Source: an uncultured Geobacteraceae bacterium | GTDB taxonomy: Bacteria > Desulfobacterota > Desulfuromonadia > Geobacterales > Pseudopelobacteraceae | DNA length: 13,812 nucleotides | Assembly (NCBI GenBank): GCA_903879825.1 | Contig: CAIRND010000157.1 | Coordinates: forward strand, 1 to 13,812 | Direction: 5' to 3' | Shown here: piece by piece, positions 6,878 through 13,812 of the stretch | Layout of the letters: every line of letters begins with the position of its first letter | How positions within the stretch are numbered: position 1 is the first letter of the stretch | Notes under the pieces: model-generated | What the model was told of the DNA's origin: nothing | Database searches by the model: none | The model's input: the letters and a program-made list of their open reading frames with translations, nothing else | Made by a program: the position numbers and the translations under genes

Positions 6878-7915
6878 ATGGCTGAAAAAAACAACACGCT
6901 CGAGAAAAACAAGGCGATTGAGCTCGCTCTCAGTCAGATCGAAAAACAGTTCGGCAAGGGCGCTATTATGCGGCTCGGCAATGACGAAGCGCTTCCGGGA
7001 GTGGATGCGATTTCTACCGGATCAATTTCTCTCGACATGGCCCTCGGAGTTGGTGGCGTCCCACGCGGCAGGGTGATCGAAATATATGGTCCCGAATCTT
7101 CGGGAAAGACCACACTGGCGCTGCACATTATTGCTGAGGCGCAGAAAACAGGGGGCATTGCGGCTTTTATTGATGCCGAGCATGCACTCGATATTGGCTA
7201 TGCCCGTAAGCTGGGCGTCAAAACCGATGACCTGCTGGTATCGCAGCCGGATACCGGCGAACAGGCGCTTGAAATTACCGAAACTCTGGTTCGGAGCGGA
7301 GCGATTGACATACTGGTTGTTGACTCGGTTGCCGCTTTGGTGCCCAAAGCCGAGATCGAAGGGGATATGGGCGATTCCCATATGGGACTTCAGGCGCGCT
7401 TAATGTCACAGGCGCTGCGCAAGCTGACCGGTATCATCAGTAAGTCCAACTGCTGTGTTATCTTCATCAACCAGATCCGTATGAAAATCGGTGTCATGTT
7501 TGGCAATCCGGAAACGACCACCGGCGGTAATGCTCTGAAATTTTATGCGTCTGTCCGCATGGATATCCGCAAAATAGCAACACTCAAGCAGGGCGACCAG
7601 ATCATCGGCTCCCGCACCCGTGTCAAGGTTGTCAAAAACAAGGTTGCTCCTCCGTTCAAAGAGGTTGAATTCGATATTCTTTACGGTGAAGGTATCTCGC
7701 GTACCGGCGACGTACTCGATCTGTCTGTTGATAAAAATATTGTTGAAAAAAGTGGTGCCTGGTACTCATACGGCAAAGAACGGATTGGCCAGGGTCGTGA
7801 AAATTCACGCACCTGGTTAACTGAGCACCCGGACGTTCTGGCTGAAATTGAAGGGAAACTGATGGATTTGCTTAAGCCGGCGCCCGCCCCTGAAAAGGCT
7901 GACAAGGCTGCCTAA
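6878..7915 (+). CDS. recA: Recombinase RecA
   Basis: RecA is the ATP-dependent DNA strand-exchange protein of homologous recombination and the co-protease of the SOS response. The 345-residue protein has Walker A GPESSGKT (71-78), Walker B ILVVDS (145-150), loop L1 around EIEGDMGDSHMG (159-170) and loop L2 MKIGVMFGNPETTTGG (202-217). The tail is short, Ala/Pro/Lys-rich and ends EKADKAA, less acidic than the E. coli tail. Length and motifs are normal. AGGAGA (6865-6870) lies 7 nt before the ATG. It is followed after 15 bp by pilT, whose ribosome-binding site sits directly behind the recA stop, so recA, pilT, recX and alaS are probably one transcript. Confidence 0.98.
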   Translation: MAEKNNTLEKNKAIELALSQIEKQFGKGAIMRLGNDEALPGVDAISTGSISLDMALGVGGVPRGRVIEIYGPESSGKTTLALHIIAEAQKTGGIAAFIDAEHALDIGYARKLGVKTDDLLVSQPDTGEQALEITETLVRSGAIDILVVDSVAALVPKAEIEGDMGDSHMGLQARLMSQALRKLTGIISKSNCCVIFINQIRMKIGVMFGNPETTTGGNALKFYASVRMDIRKIATLKQGDQIIGSRTRVKVVKNKVAPPFKEVEFDILYGEGISRTGDVLDLSVDKNIVEKSGAWYSYGKERIGQGRENSRTWLTEHPDVLAEIEGKLMDLLKPAPAPEKADKAA

Positions 7916-7930
7916 TGGCGGAGGTAGGCC

Positions 7931-9085
7931 ATGGAACTAAACGAAATACTGACAATTGCGTTTAAGGCCAAGGGTTCTGATATTCATATCAAGACCGGGC
8001 TGCCACCTATTGTAAGGATTGATGGTCGCTTGCACCCGATTCCCAACGCGCAGCGTTTGTCGCCGGAGTTTGTTTCCAGCACGGCGCTGTCGATTATGAA
8101 TGATCGACAGCGCCGCATGTTTGAAGAAAATTATGAGGTGGATCTGGCCTACGCCGTGCCGGGACTCGGGCGTTTCAGGGCCAGTGTGTACCGTCAGCGC
8201 GGTACGGTGGCGATGGTCTTCCGTTCTATTGCAATTATTATCCCGACGCTGGAAGGGCTCAATCTTCCGCCGATTATGCAGAAAATCTGCCGTGAAGAGC
8301 GGGGGTTGATACTGGTGACCGGGACGACTGGCTCCGGTAAATCCAGCACGCTCGCGGCCATGATTGATTACATCAATAGCCAGCGTACCAGCAATATCAT
8401 CACAATCGAAGACCCTGTTGAGTTTTTGCACCGCGATAACAAGAGTATCATCAGTCAACGTGAGGTTGGTACTGATACCCCCTCGTTTTCAGCCGCTCTG
8501 AAAGGGGCAATGCGTCAGGACCCCGATGTTATTCTGGTGGGCGAGATGCGTGACCTTGAAACGATAGAAACGGCAATGACCGCTGCCGAGACCGGGCATC
8601 TGGTTATGTCGACCCTGCATACGATGGACGCGGCGGAAACAGTTAACCGTATTATTGGTGTGTTCCCCCCTTATCATCAGCGGCAGGTTCGAATCCAGTT
8701 GGCAAGCATAATCAAGGCGGTTATCTCCCAGCGACTGGTGCCGAAGTCAGATGGCAAGGGGCGTGTTCCGGCGGTTGAAGTCATGCTGGCTTCCTCCCGT
8801 GTCCGTGAATGTATCGATGATCAAGAAAAAACCAAACAGTTAAATGATGCAATTTCTCAGGGTTTTGTTTCGTATGGCATGCAGACGTTTGACCAGTCGC
8901 TGATGAGACTGCTTTCCAGTAAGCTGATTACCTACGATGAGGCTATTCGGCAGAGTTCAAACCCCGATGACTTTGCTCTCAAAATATCCGGTATTTCATC
9001 AACCTCGGATGCATCCTGGGAAGGATTTGAGAGTAAAGTCGAAGATGCGACTCCGGAGACGGAACCATTTGATATTGAAAGATAG
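7931..9085 (+). CDS. pilT: PilT-family type IV pilus retraction ATPase (paralogue)
   Basis: Hexameric ATPase of the PilT/PilU family, which powers pilus retraction at the inner membrane. The 384-residue protein has the N-terminal PAS-like domain (1-100, with GSDIHIKTGLPP at 15-26). It also has Walker A GTTGSGKS (131-138), Asp box TIEDPVEFLH (158-167), Walker B DVILVGEMRDLETI (199-212) and His box STLHT (227-231), all intact. The C-terminal motif usually AIRNLIRE in main PilT motors is RVRECIDD here (290-297), and the last 40 residues are acidic and Ser/Glu/Asp-rich. Both points suggest an accessory paralogue, perhaps PilU-like, rather than the primary motor. It is not a PilB extension ATPase, as it is too short and has no tetracysteine motif. 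GGAGGTAGG precedes the ATG. No other pilus genes are nearby. Confidence 0.9.
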   Translation: MELNEILTIAFKAKGSDIHIKTGLPPIVRIDGRLHPIPNAQRLSPEFVSSTALSIMNDRQRRMFEENYEVDLAYAVPGLGRFRASVYRQRGTVAMVFRSIAIIIPTLEGLNLPPIMQKICREERGLILVTGTTGSGKSSTLAAMIDYINSQRTSNIITIEDPVEFLHRDNKSIISQREVGTDTPSFSAALKGAMRQDPDVILVGEMRDLETIETAMTAAETGHLVMSTLHTMDAAETVNRIIGVFPPYHQRQVRIQLASIIKAVISQRLVPKSDGKGRVPAVEVMLASSRVRECIDDQEKTKQLNDAISQGFVSYGMQTFDQSLMRLLSSKLITYDEAIRQSSNPDDFALKISGISSTSDASWEGFESKVEDATPETEPFDIER

Positions 9086-9551
9086 AGAACCGTTGCCGCT
9101 CGAAAAAATTTACCCGTATGCGTTGCGCTTACTGACCGGTCGGGATTATACCGTTGCCCGATTGCGGCAAAAGCTGTCGGCGCGTGGCGTTGCCGAACGG
9201 GATCTCGAAGAGGTGATCGTCCGCCTGCAGCGGGAAGGGTGGCTGGATGATAAGCGGTATGCCGAACGATTTGCCGAATCGGCACTTTCTTCCGGTCGTT
9301 TTTACGGGGCCCGCCTCCGCATGGAGATGCGCCGCAAAGGATTTGCTGTCGATGTAGTGGCTGAAGCCCTTGCTCCACTTTTGGCTGAGAGTGATGAAAT
9401 TTCCGAGGCCAGGTCGGCGGCAGAGCGACGCTACCCCGGATTTTCCTATTCAGCGGCGAGTGATCGAGATAGATGCCGGGTGGTTGGTTTTTTACAACGG
9501 CGGGGATATGGATTTTCCGCAATTATGACGGCATTACGAACAGAGGAATAA
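9045..9551 (+). CDS. recX: Regulatory protein RecX
   Basis: RecX binds RecA filaments and modulates, usually inhibits, RecA activity. The protein is a string of three-helix repeats: YALRLLTGRDYTVARLRQKL (25-44 from the ATG used here), a second around GWLDDKRYAERFAES through RRKGF (65-100) and a C-terminal one around VVGFLQRRGYGFSAIMTAL (146-164). At 168 residues it has the usual length. The start is uncertain: the ATG at 9045 overlaps pilT by 41 bp and has only a weak GAGAG upstream. TTG at 9069 has GGAG (9055-9058) 10 nt upstream and would give 160 residues, and TTG at 9093 lies just past the pilT stop. The frame extends to 8937 but that part has no RecX similarity. It sits between pilT and alaS. 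Confidence 0.85.
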   Translation: MRLRRRNHLILKDREPLPLEKIYPYALRLLTGRDYTVARLRQKLSARGVAERDLEEVIVRLQREGWLDDKRYAERFAESALSSGRFYGARLRMEMRRKGFAVDVVAEALAPLLAESDEISEARSAAERRYPGFSYSAASDRDRCRVVGFLQRRGYGFSAIMTALRTEE

Positions 9552-9570
9552 ATAACCAAACGAGGACACC

Positions 9571-12210
9571 ATGACAGGCACAGAAATTCGCGCACGCTTT
9601 CTCCAATATTTTGCCGACCGGGGACACACGGTCGTTTCCAGCTCGGGGATCCTTCCCAAAAATGATCCGACCCTGATGTTTGCCAATGCGGGCATGAACC
9701 AGTTCAAAGACTGCTTTTTGGGGCTTGAGGATCGTGGCTACCTTCGTGCCGTCAGTTCACAGAAATGCGTTCGGGCCGGTGGCAAGCATAACGATCTAGA
9801 AAACGTTGGCCGCACGGCTCGTCATCACACGTTCTTCGAAATGCTGGGAAATTTTTCCTTTGGCGACTATTTCAAAAAAGAGGCGATCGCCTACGCCTGG
9901 GAATTTCTAACGGTTGAGCTGAAACTGGACAAAAGCCGCCTTTATGTGACGGTCTATACTGATGATGATGAAGCTGCTGATATCTGGCACAACCAGGAAG
10001 GCATCCCCCGCGAGCGTATCTTCCGTTTTGGCGAGAAGGATAATTTCTGGTCGATGGGTGATACCGGTCCCTGCGGCCCCTGTAGTGAAATTTTTTATGA
10101 TCAGGGCGCTGAGATCGGCTGTGATCGCCCCGACTGTAATGTCGGCTGCGATTGCGACCGTTATATGGAAATCTGGAACAATGTATTCATGCAGTTTAAC
10201 CGGTCAAGTGACGGTACCATGACACCGCTTCCGAAGCCGTCGGTCGATACCGGAATGGGCTTGGAACGTGTTACTGCCGTTATGCAGGGCGTCAGTTCCA
10301 ACTATGATATCGACATTCTGCAGGGAATTATTCGCCACATTGAGCGGCTGTCAGGCAAGCGTTACGGCGCTGATGAGAAGGATAACGTCTCCATGCGGGT
10401 TATTGCCGATCATGCCAGGGCCGTTACGTTCCTGATCTGTGACGGCGCGCTCCCCTCCAATGAAGGGCGCGGCTATGTTTTGCGGCGAATTATGCGTCGG
10501 GCGGCGCGCCATGCCAAAATGCTTGGTTGTGCTGAGCCGATGTTATTCAACATGGTGGACGCCGTGCGCGAAGTCATGGGAGACGCATATCCTGATCTGC
10601 AGGAGCGTGAAGAGTATATCAAGAAGGTGGTGCTTGCAGAAGAACAGCGCTTTGCCGAGACCCTGGACCGGGGGCTGGCTATTCTCAATGATGAGGTAGC
10701 TACCCTGCGCGCTGCTGGAAAAAATGTCATCCCGGGTGATGTCCTGTTCAAACTCTATGACACCTATGGTTTTCCGGTCGATCTGACCGCCGATATCGTT
10801 GAAAGTGAAGCTTTTTCTATTGATGAAGCCGGTTTTGAACTCTGCATGGAACGTCAACGGGCGCAGGCACGTGAGCATTGGAAGGGTTCCGGTGAAGAGG
10901 GGATCGCCCAGATATACAAAGAACTTCATAATAACGGTGTACGCGGTCTGTTTGTTGGTTATGACGAAATGTCAATCTATGCTCCGATAGTGGCAATTCT
11001 CCGGGATGGTGTCTCGGTTGAATCTGCTGTAGCCGGCGATTCTGTGACGGTAATTACCGAACGGACTCCTTTCTACGGTGATTCCGGTGGCCAGAAAGGG
11101 GACTGTGGGACTCTTTCTACCGGTAACGGACATTTGGATGTGGTTTCCGCCAGTCGCCCCTTTACCGATATGGTCGTTCACCATGCCGTCATTACCGAAG
11201 GGGTCATCAAAGTTGGTGATGCCGCAGATCTAAAGGTGTCGCGGAGCGAACGTGATGCCACCTGTCGCAATCATACCGCAACTCATCTGCTGCAGAGTGC
11301 TCTGCGTCAGGTGTTGGGTGATCACGTCAAACAGGCTGGGTCTCTTGTGTCACAGGGGAGGCTGCGTTTTGACTTTACCCACTTTTCTGCGCTAACAGAC
11401 GAAGAGCTACGCCGTATTGAAACGATTGTGAACTGTTTCATCATGTCAAATGATGCGGTGGTAACACGTGAGATGAATATCGCCGAGGCGATTGAGGCTG
11501 GTGCCACAGCACTTTTTGATGAGAAGTACGGTGATTCGGTTCGTGTTGTGAGAATCGGAGTGGTCAGCATGGAATTGTGTGGTGGGACTCATGTGCGGGC
11601 CGCCGGTGATATCGGTCTGTTCAAGGTCGTCTCTGAAGCGGGAATAGCTGCCGGTGTCCGTCGCATCGAAGCGTTAACCGGCCATGGAGCACTCGATTTT
11701 GTCCGACAGATTGAGGATGAGCAGAGGGAAATCGCACAGTTACTTAAGGCCGAAGCGGGCAGTTCTCGTGATCGGCTCGAAAAGTTGCTGGTGCGCCAGA
11801 AAGAATTGCAGCGAGAAATTGAATCGCTGCAGGGACGGTTGAATGTTGCCGCATCAGGTGATTTACTGTCGCAGTCCATTGAAGTGAATGGTGTCCGCCT
11901 GCTGGCGGTACAGGTGCAGGTAGAGGATATCAAGGCGCTGCGTGACCTGTCGGATACACTGAAAGATCGTCTCGGAGAGGGTGTCGTTGTGCTTGGAGCT
12001 GCCATCGGCGGCAAGGCAAATCTGTTGGTAGCGGTTACCAAAAGCTTGAGTGGTTCAATCAAGGCGGGCGATATAATCAAGCAGATAGCACCGATTGTGG
12101 GCGGCAGTGGTGGCGGTAAGCCAGAGCTGGCGCAGGCGGGTGGCAGTCAGCCGGATAAGTTGGATGAGGCCTTGGCAGCAGTTGCTGCGATTCTCTTGAC
12201 GGTGGCGTAG
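9571..12210 (+). CDS. alaS: Alanine-tRNA ligase AlaRS
   Basis: Class II aminoacyl-tRNA synthetase that charges tRNA-Ala and hydrolyses mischarged Ser/Gly-tRNA-Ala. The 879-residue full-length protein has these parts in order. The catalytic core (about 1-250) includes motif 2 residues around RAGGKHNDLENVGRTARHHT (68-87) and GMGLERV (228-234). The tRNA-recognition domain follows. The editing domain has zinc ligands H568 and H572 in HTATH plus C670 and H674 in ELCGGTHV. A coiled-coil stretch lies near 715-757, and the C-Ala domain ends with the glycine loop GGSGGGKPELAQAGG (844-858). A cysteine cluster C184, C189, C193 and C195 lies in the catalytic domain just before YMEIWN. GAGGA lies 4 nt before the ATG, 19 bp behind recX, so it is likely transcribed with recA-pilT-recX. 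Confidence 0.97.
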   Translation: MTGTEIRARFLQYFADRGHTVVSSSGILPKNDPTLMFANAGMNQFKDCFLGLEDRGYLRAVSSQKCVRAGGKHNDLENVGRTARHHTFFEMLGNFSFGDYFKKEAIAYAWEFLTVELKLDKSRLYVTVYTDDDEAADIWHNQEGIPRERIFRFGEKDNFWSMGDTGPCGPCSEIFYDQGAEIGCDRPDCNVGCDCDRYMEIWNNVFMQFNRSSDGTMTPLPKPSVDTGMGLERVTAVMQGVSSNYDIDILQGIIRHIERLSGKRYGADEKDNVSMRVIADHARAVTFLICDGALPSNEGRGYVLRRIMRRAARHAKMLGCAEPMLFNMVDAVREVMGDAYPDLQEREEYIKKVVLAEEQRFAETLDRGLAILNDEVATLRAAGKNVIPGDVLFKLYDTYGFPVDLTADIVESEAFSIDEAGFELCMERQRAQAREHWKGSGEEGIAQIYKELHNNGVRGLFVGYDEMSIYAPIVAILRDGVSVESAVAGDSVTVITERTPFYGDSGGQKGDCGTLSTGNGHLDVVSASRPFTDMVVHHAVITEGVIKVGDAADLKVSRSERDATCRNHTATHLLQSALRQVLGDHVKQAGSLVSQGRLRFDFTHFSALTDEELRRIETIVNCFIMSNDAVVTREMNIAEAIEAGATALFDEKYGDSVRVVRIGVVSMELCGGTHVRAAGDIGLFKVVSEAGIAAGVRRIEALTGHGALDFVRQIEDEQREIAQLLKAEAGSSRDRLEKLLVRQKELQREIESLQGRLNVAASGDLLSQSIEVNGVRLLAVQVQVEDIKALRDLSDTLKDRLGEGVVVLGAAIGGKANLLVAVTKSLSGSIKAGDIIKQIAPIVGGSGGGKPELAQAGGSQPDKLDEALAAVAAILLTVA

Positions 12211-12268
12211 CAACTGAGTATTGCAGTTATCGGAAGAATAATCAGAAGCATACGTATCCGGAGTTCAC

Positions 12269-13390
12269 ATGTCGGTGCTACAGCCTTGTAACAGAGAATC
12301 GACATCACCGTCGCAATCGGCAACTATTTTGGTCGTTGATGACGAAAAATATATTCGTGAATTATGCCAGCACGCCCTCCATAGGTATCGGGTAGTGGAG
12401 GCGGCCACCTGTGAAGAAGCTATCGAAATTTACCAAAAGGAGCGCTTCGATCTGATTCTTTCCGATGTCACTATGCCGGGAGGATCGGGTATTGACCTGC
12501 TTAAGCAGATCAAAGCATTTGATCCGAATGCAACGGTTATCATTATGACCGGGTTTGCGGATTCGGAGATTATACTGAGTGCACTTAAAGAAGACGCAGA
12601 TGATTTTATCAATAAGCCACTTAATCTGATCCAACTGAAAACCACTGTCGAAAAAGCCCTGGCAAAAAAAGTGCTTAAGGAGGAGTTGGCCGATATCAAA
12701 CGGTCAAACAACCTTAAAAATATATTTATGTCCATGGTCTCTCATAAATTACGCACCCCGATCACCGGCATTTCACTGTTTCTGCAAAATCTCCAGACGG
12801 GGGTGTTTAACTGCGACGATCCCATTTTTCAGGAAAATGTTGCTATGGCCAGCGAGGAGATGCGCTATCTTGGACAACTGATTTCTGATCTACTGGCGTT
12901 CAACCAAGTGATGGTCAGTGGTGAGGGTCTCAATAAGAAACCCTGCGATTTGAATGAAATCGTTGCAGAGGTGCTGCTCAAATGTCGGGAAGTTCATTGC
13001 CAATTTGGAGCTACCGTTTATTTTACCCCCGGTACTCTGCCGGCGGTGCTCCTTGATGCTTCAAAAATACGCTTTGCACTACTACAGGTGCTCGATAACG
13101 CGTTCAAGTTCTCTCGTGAACAATGTCATATATTAGTTTCGATCGAAAGTCGTGACGATATGGTTATTATTTACATTTCAGATACGGGAATCGGGATTCC
13201 AGAGGCTGAGACAGCCACGGTATTTGAAAAATTTTATCAGATCGATCCGGAACAGACCGGGCAAGTACGTGGTTTTGGAATGGGCCTGTTCTATGCGCAA
13301 AATTTTATCAGTCAGCATGGTGGTGACATCAGGCTGACCAGTCAACCCGGATCAGGTACGACCGTAACAATACGCCTGCCGCTGAAATAG
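12269..13390 (+). CDS. Hybrid REC-HisKA-HATPase sensor/response-regulator kinase
   Basis: A soluble two-component protein of 373 residues with its receiver at the N terminus and no PAS, GAF or membrane sensor. REC (about 18-132) has D24/D25, phospho-acceptor D66 in LSDVTMPG, T94 and K116-P117. HisKA (about 148-212) has the phospho-site H159 in SHKLRTPITG. HATPase_c (about 225-372) has N box LDNAFKFS (275-282, N277), G1 DTGIGIP (305-311), F box FEKFYQID (319-326) and G2 GFGMGL (335-340). The residue after the histidine is lysine (K160) where nearly all family members have Glu or Asp, so catalysis may be altered. It probably receives a phosphoryl group from another kinase and adjusts its own kinase output, but partner and target are unknown. 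GGAG lies 5 nt before the ATG. It follows alaS by 58 bp; no clear promoter is seen, so it may be read from alaS. Confidence 0.9.
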   Translation: MSVLQPCNRESTSPSQSATILVVDDEKYIRELCQHALHRYRVVEAATCEEAIEIYQKERFDLILSDVTMPGGSGIDLLKQIKAFDPNATVIIMTGFADSEIILSALKEDADDFINKPLNLIQLKTTVEKALAKKVLKEELADIKRSNNLKNIFMSMVSHKLRTPITGISLFLQNLQTGVFNCDDPIFQENVAMASEEMRYLGQLISDLLAFNQVMVSGEGLNKKPCDLNEIVAEVLLKCREVHCQFGATVYFTPGTLPAVLLDASKIRFALLQVLDNAFKFSREQCHILVSIESRDDMVIIYISDTGIGIPEAETATVFEKFYQIDPEQTGQVRGFGMGLFYAQNFISQHGGDIRLTSQPGSGTTVTIRLPLK

Positions 13391-13474
13391 CGGAATAAAA
13401 ATGAGGGGCGTATCCTTGTGGCCGCCCGACTGCGAAGAGTGAATGAGTTACGACTCTTATTGAGGATGGAAGCG

Positions 13475-13812
13475 ATGAAAAAACTTATTGATAAAGCAAA
13501 CACTCTGATGGAAGCGCTGCCCTATATTCGCCGTTTTTCCGGAAAAACTTTCGTCATAAAATATGGCGGCCATGCTATGGCAGACGAAAAACTGAAGGAA
13601 TCGTTTGCGCTGGATGTAGTTCTGCTCAAGTCTCTGGGGATCAACACTGTTATTGTTCATGGTGGCGGGCCGCAGATCAATGACACGCTGAAGCGCTATG
13701 GTATCGTCTCGGAATTTGTCCGCGGTATGCGCGTAACAGACGCCGAAACAATGCAAGTGGTTGAAATGGTGCTGGCAGGTCAGGTTAACAAAGAGGTCGT
13801 CGGCTATCTCAA
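13475..13812 (+). CDS. argB: Acetylglutamate kinase ArgB (partial, 3' end outside window)
   Basis: ArgB phosphorylates N-acetylglutamate in the second step of arginine synthesis. The 112 complete codons in the window cover the N-terminal part: the ATP/substrate lysine K29 in VIKYGGHAM (27-35), the glycine loop VIVHGGGPQI (59-68) and GMRVTDAET (85-92). The opening helix IDKANTLMEALPYIRRF (5-21) matches the form with an N-terminal arm seen in arginine-feedback-inhibited hexameric enzymes; this is family inference, since the inhibitory C-terminal region is missing. I chose the ATG at 13475 because GAGGA (13462-13466) lies 8 nt upstream; the in-frame ATG at 13466 overlaps that site. It lies 84 bp after the kinase gene; that gap has small inverted repeats but no clear promoter or arginine box. 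Confidence 0.93.
   Translation, partial: MKKLIDKANTLMEALPYIRRFSGKTFVIKYGGHAMADEKLKESFALDVVLLKSLGINTVIVHGGGPQINDTLKRYGIVSEFVRGMRVTDAETMQVVEMVLAGQVNKEVVGYL

Noticed and set aside
8937..9044. N-terminal extension of the recX frame
   Set aside because: The frame is open but lies within pilT, lacks RecX similarity and would add 36 residues not expected in the family.
8932..9522. 196-codon open frame on the minus strand over pilT/recX
   Set aside because: Antisense to two recognisable proteins, Pro/Arg-rich and without motifs or a ribosome-binding site.
12196..12224. TTGACG-N17-TATTGC as a promoter for the hybrid kinase
   Set aside because: The -35 box is good but the -10 matches only 3 of 6 and lies at the end of alaS; too weak to call.
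12212..12228. AACTG/CAGTT inverted repeat after alaS as a terminator
   Set aside because: Only a 5-bp A+T-containing stem with no following T-run.
13434..13461. Alternative hairpins (AAGAGT/ACTCTT and GAGT/ACTC) or an arginine box upstream of argB
   Set aside because: The stems are 4-6 bp, with no T-run, no leader peptide rich in Arg codons and no TGAAT...ATTCA dyad, so chance is the simpler explanation.
13466..13474. Earlier argB start (ATG at 13466)
   Set aside because: It overlaps the GAGGA ribosome-binding site that serves the ATG at 13475 and has none upstream.
1..13812. Mobile elements, CRISPR arrays, tRNA/rRNA genes or a defence island
   Set aside because: I found no transposase, integrase, terminal repeats, repeat-spacer pattern or RNA-gene sequence. 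Every stretch longer than 200 bp is accounted for by a recognisable gene.

Overview
The window carries a compact, mostly housekeeping bacterial chromosome segment with no mobile element, CRISPR array, tRNA or rRNA that I can see. Base composition is close to half G+C. Gene content suggests a Geobacter/Desulfuromonas-type organism (Desulfuromonadota). The clues are signalling proteins with a REC-first domain order, a cysteine-motif PAS domain, a conserved SHGICP-type C-terminal tail, a PilT paralogue beside recA, and ArgB and LeuC sequences of that type. This placement is inference from recalled protein families, not a database result.

Layout, left to right. (1) Positions 1-1452 hold the last codons of an upstream signalling protein, then a response regulator with REC, PAS and GGDEF domains (probable c-di-GMP synthase), 25 bp apart on the + strand. 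(2) On the - strand, leuC and leuD encode the two subunits of isopropylmalate/citramalate isomerase. They run from a divergent promoter region (about 3314-3493) and converge on the GGDEF gene with only 16 bp between stop codons. (3) Positions 3494-6770 hold a tightly packed + strand operon: larB, larC, pncC (stand-alone CinA C-terminal domain) and mutM. The junctions are a 1-bp gap, a 4-bp ATGA overlap and an 8-bp overlap. (4) Positions 6878-12210 hold recA, a pilT paralogue, recX and alaS, preceded by a plausible recA promoter with no recognisable SOS box. This is the widespread recA-recX-alaS order with pilT inserted. (5) Positions 12269-13390 encode a REC-HisKA-HATPase hybrid kinase with an unusual lysine next to the phospho-histidine. 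(6) Positions 13475-13812 hold the first 112 codons of argB, cut by the window edge.

How the genes fit together. LarB and LarC catalyse the first and last steps of nickel-pincer nucleotide (NPN) cofactor synthesis; the middle enzyme LarE and the client LarA-type enzymes are not in the window. PncC makes nicotinate mononucleotide, one step from the LarB substrate nicotinate adenine dinucleotide, so its overlap with larC may be functional. MutM, RecA and RecX form a DNA repair/recombination group. The least explained DNA is the leuC-larB intergenic region, which contains three alternating 7-bp arms at 9-bp spacing that look like an operator. I found no convincing novel multi-gene system. The larBC-pncC linkage, the three-arm operator-like element, the lysine-substituted kinase and the recA-pilT-recX arrangement are the points worth a second look.
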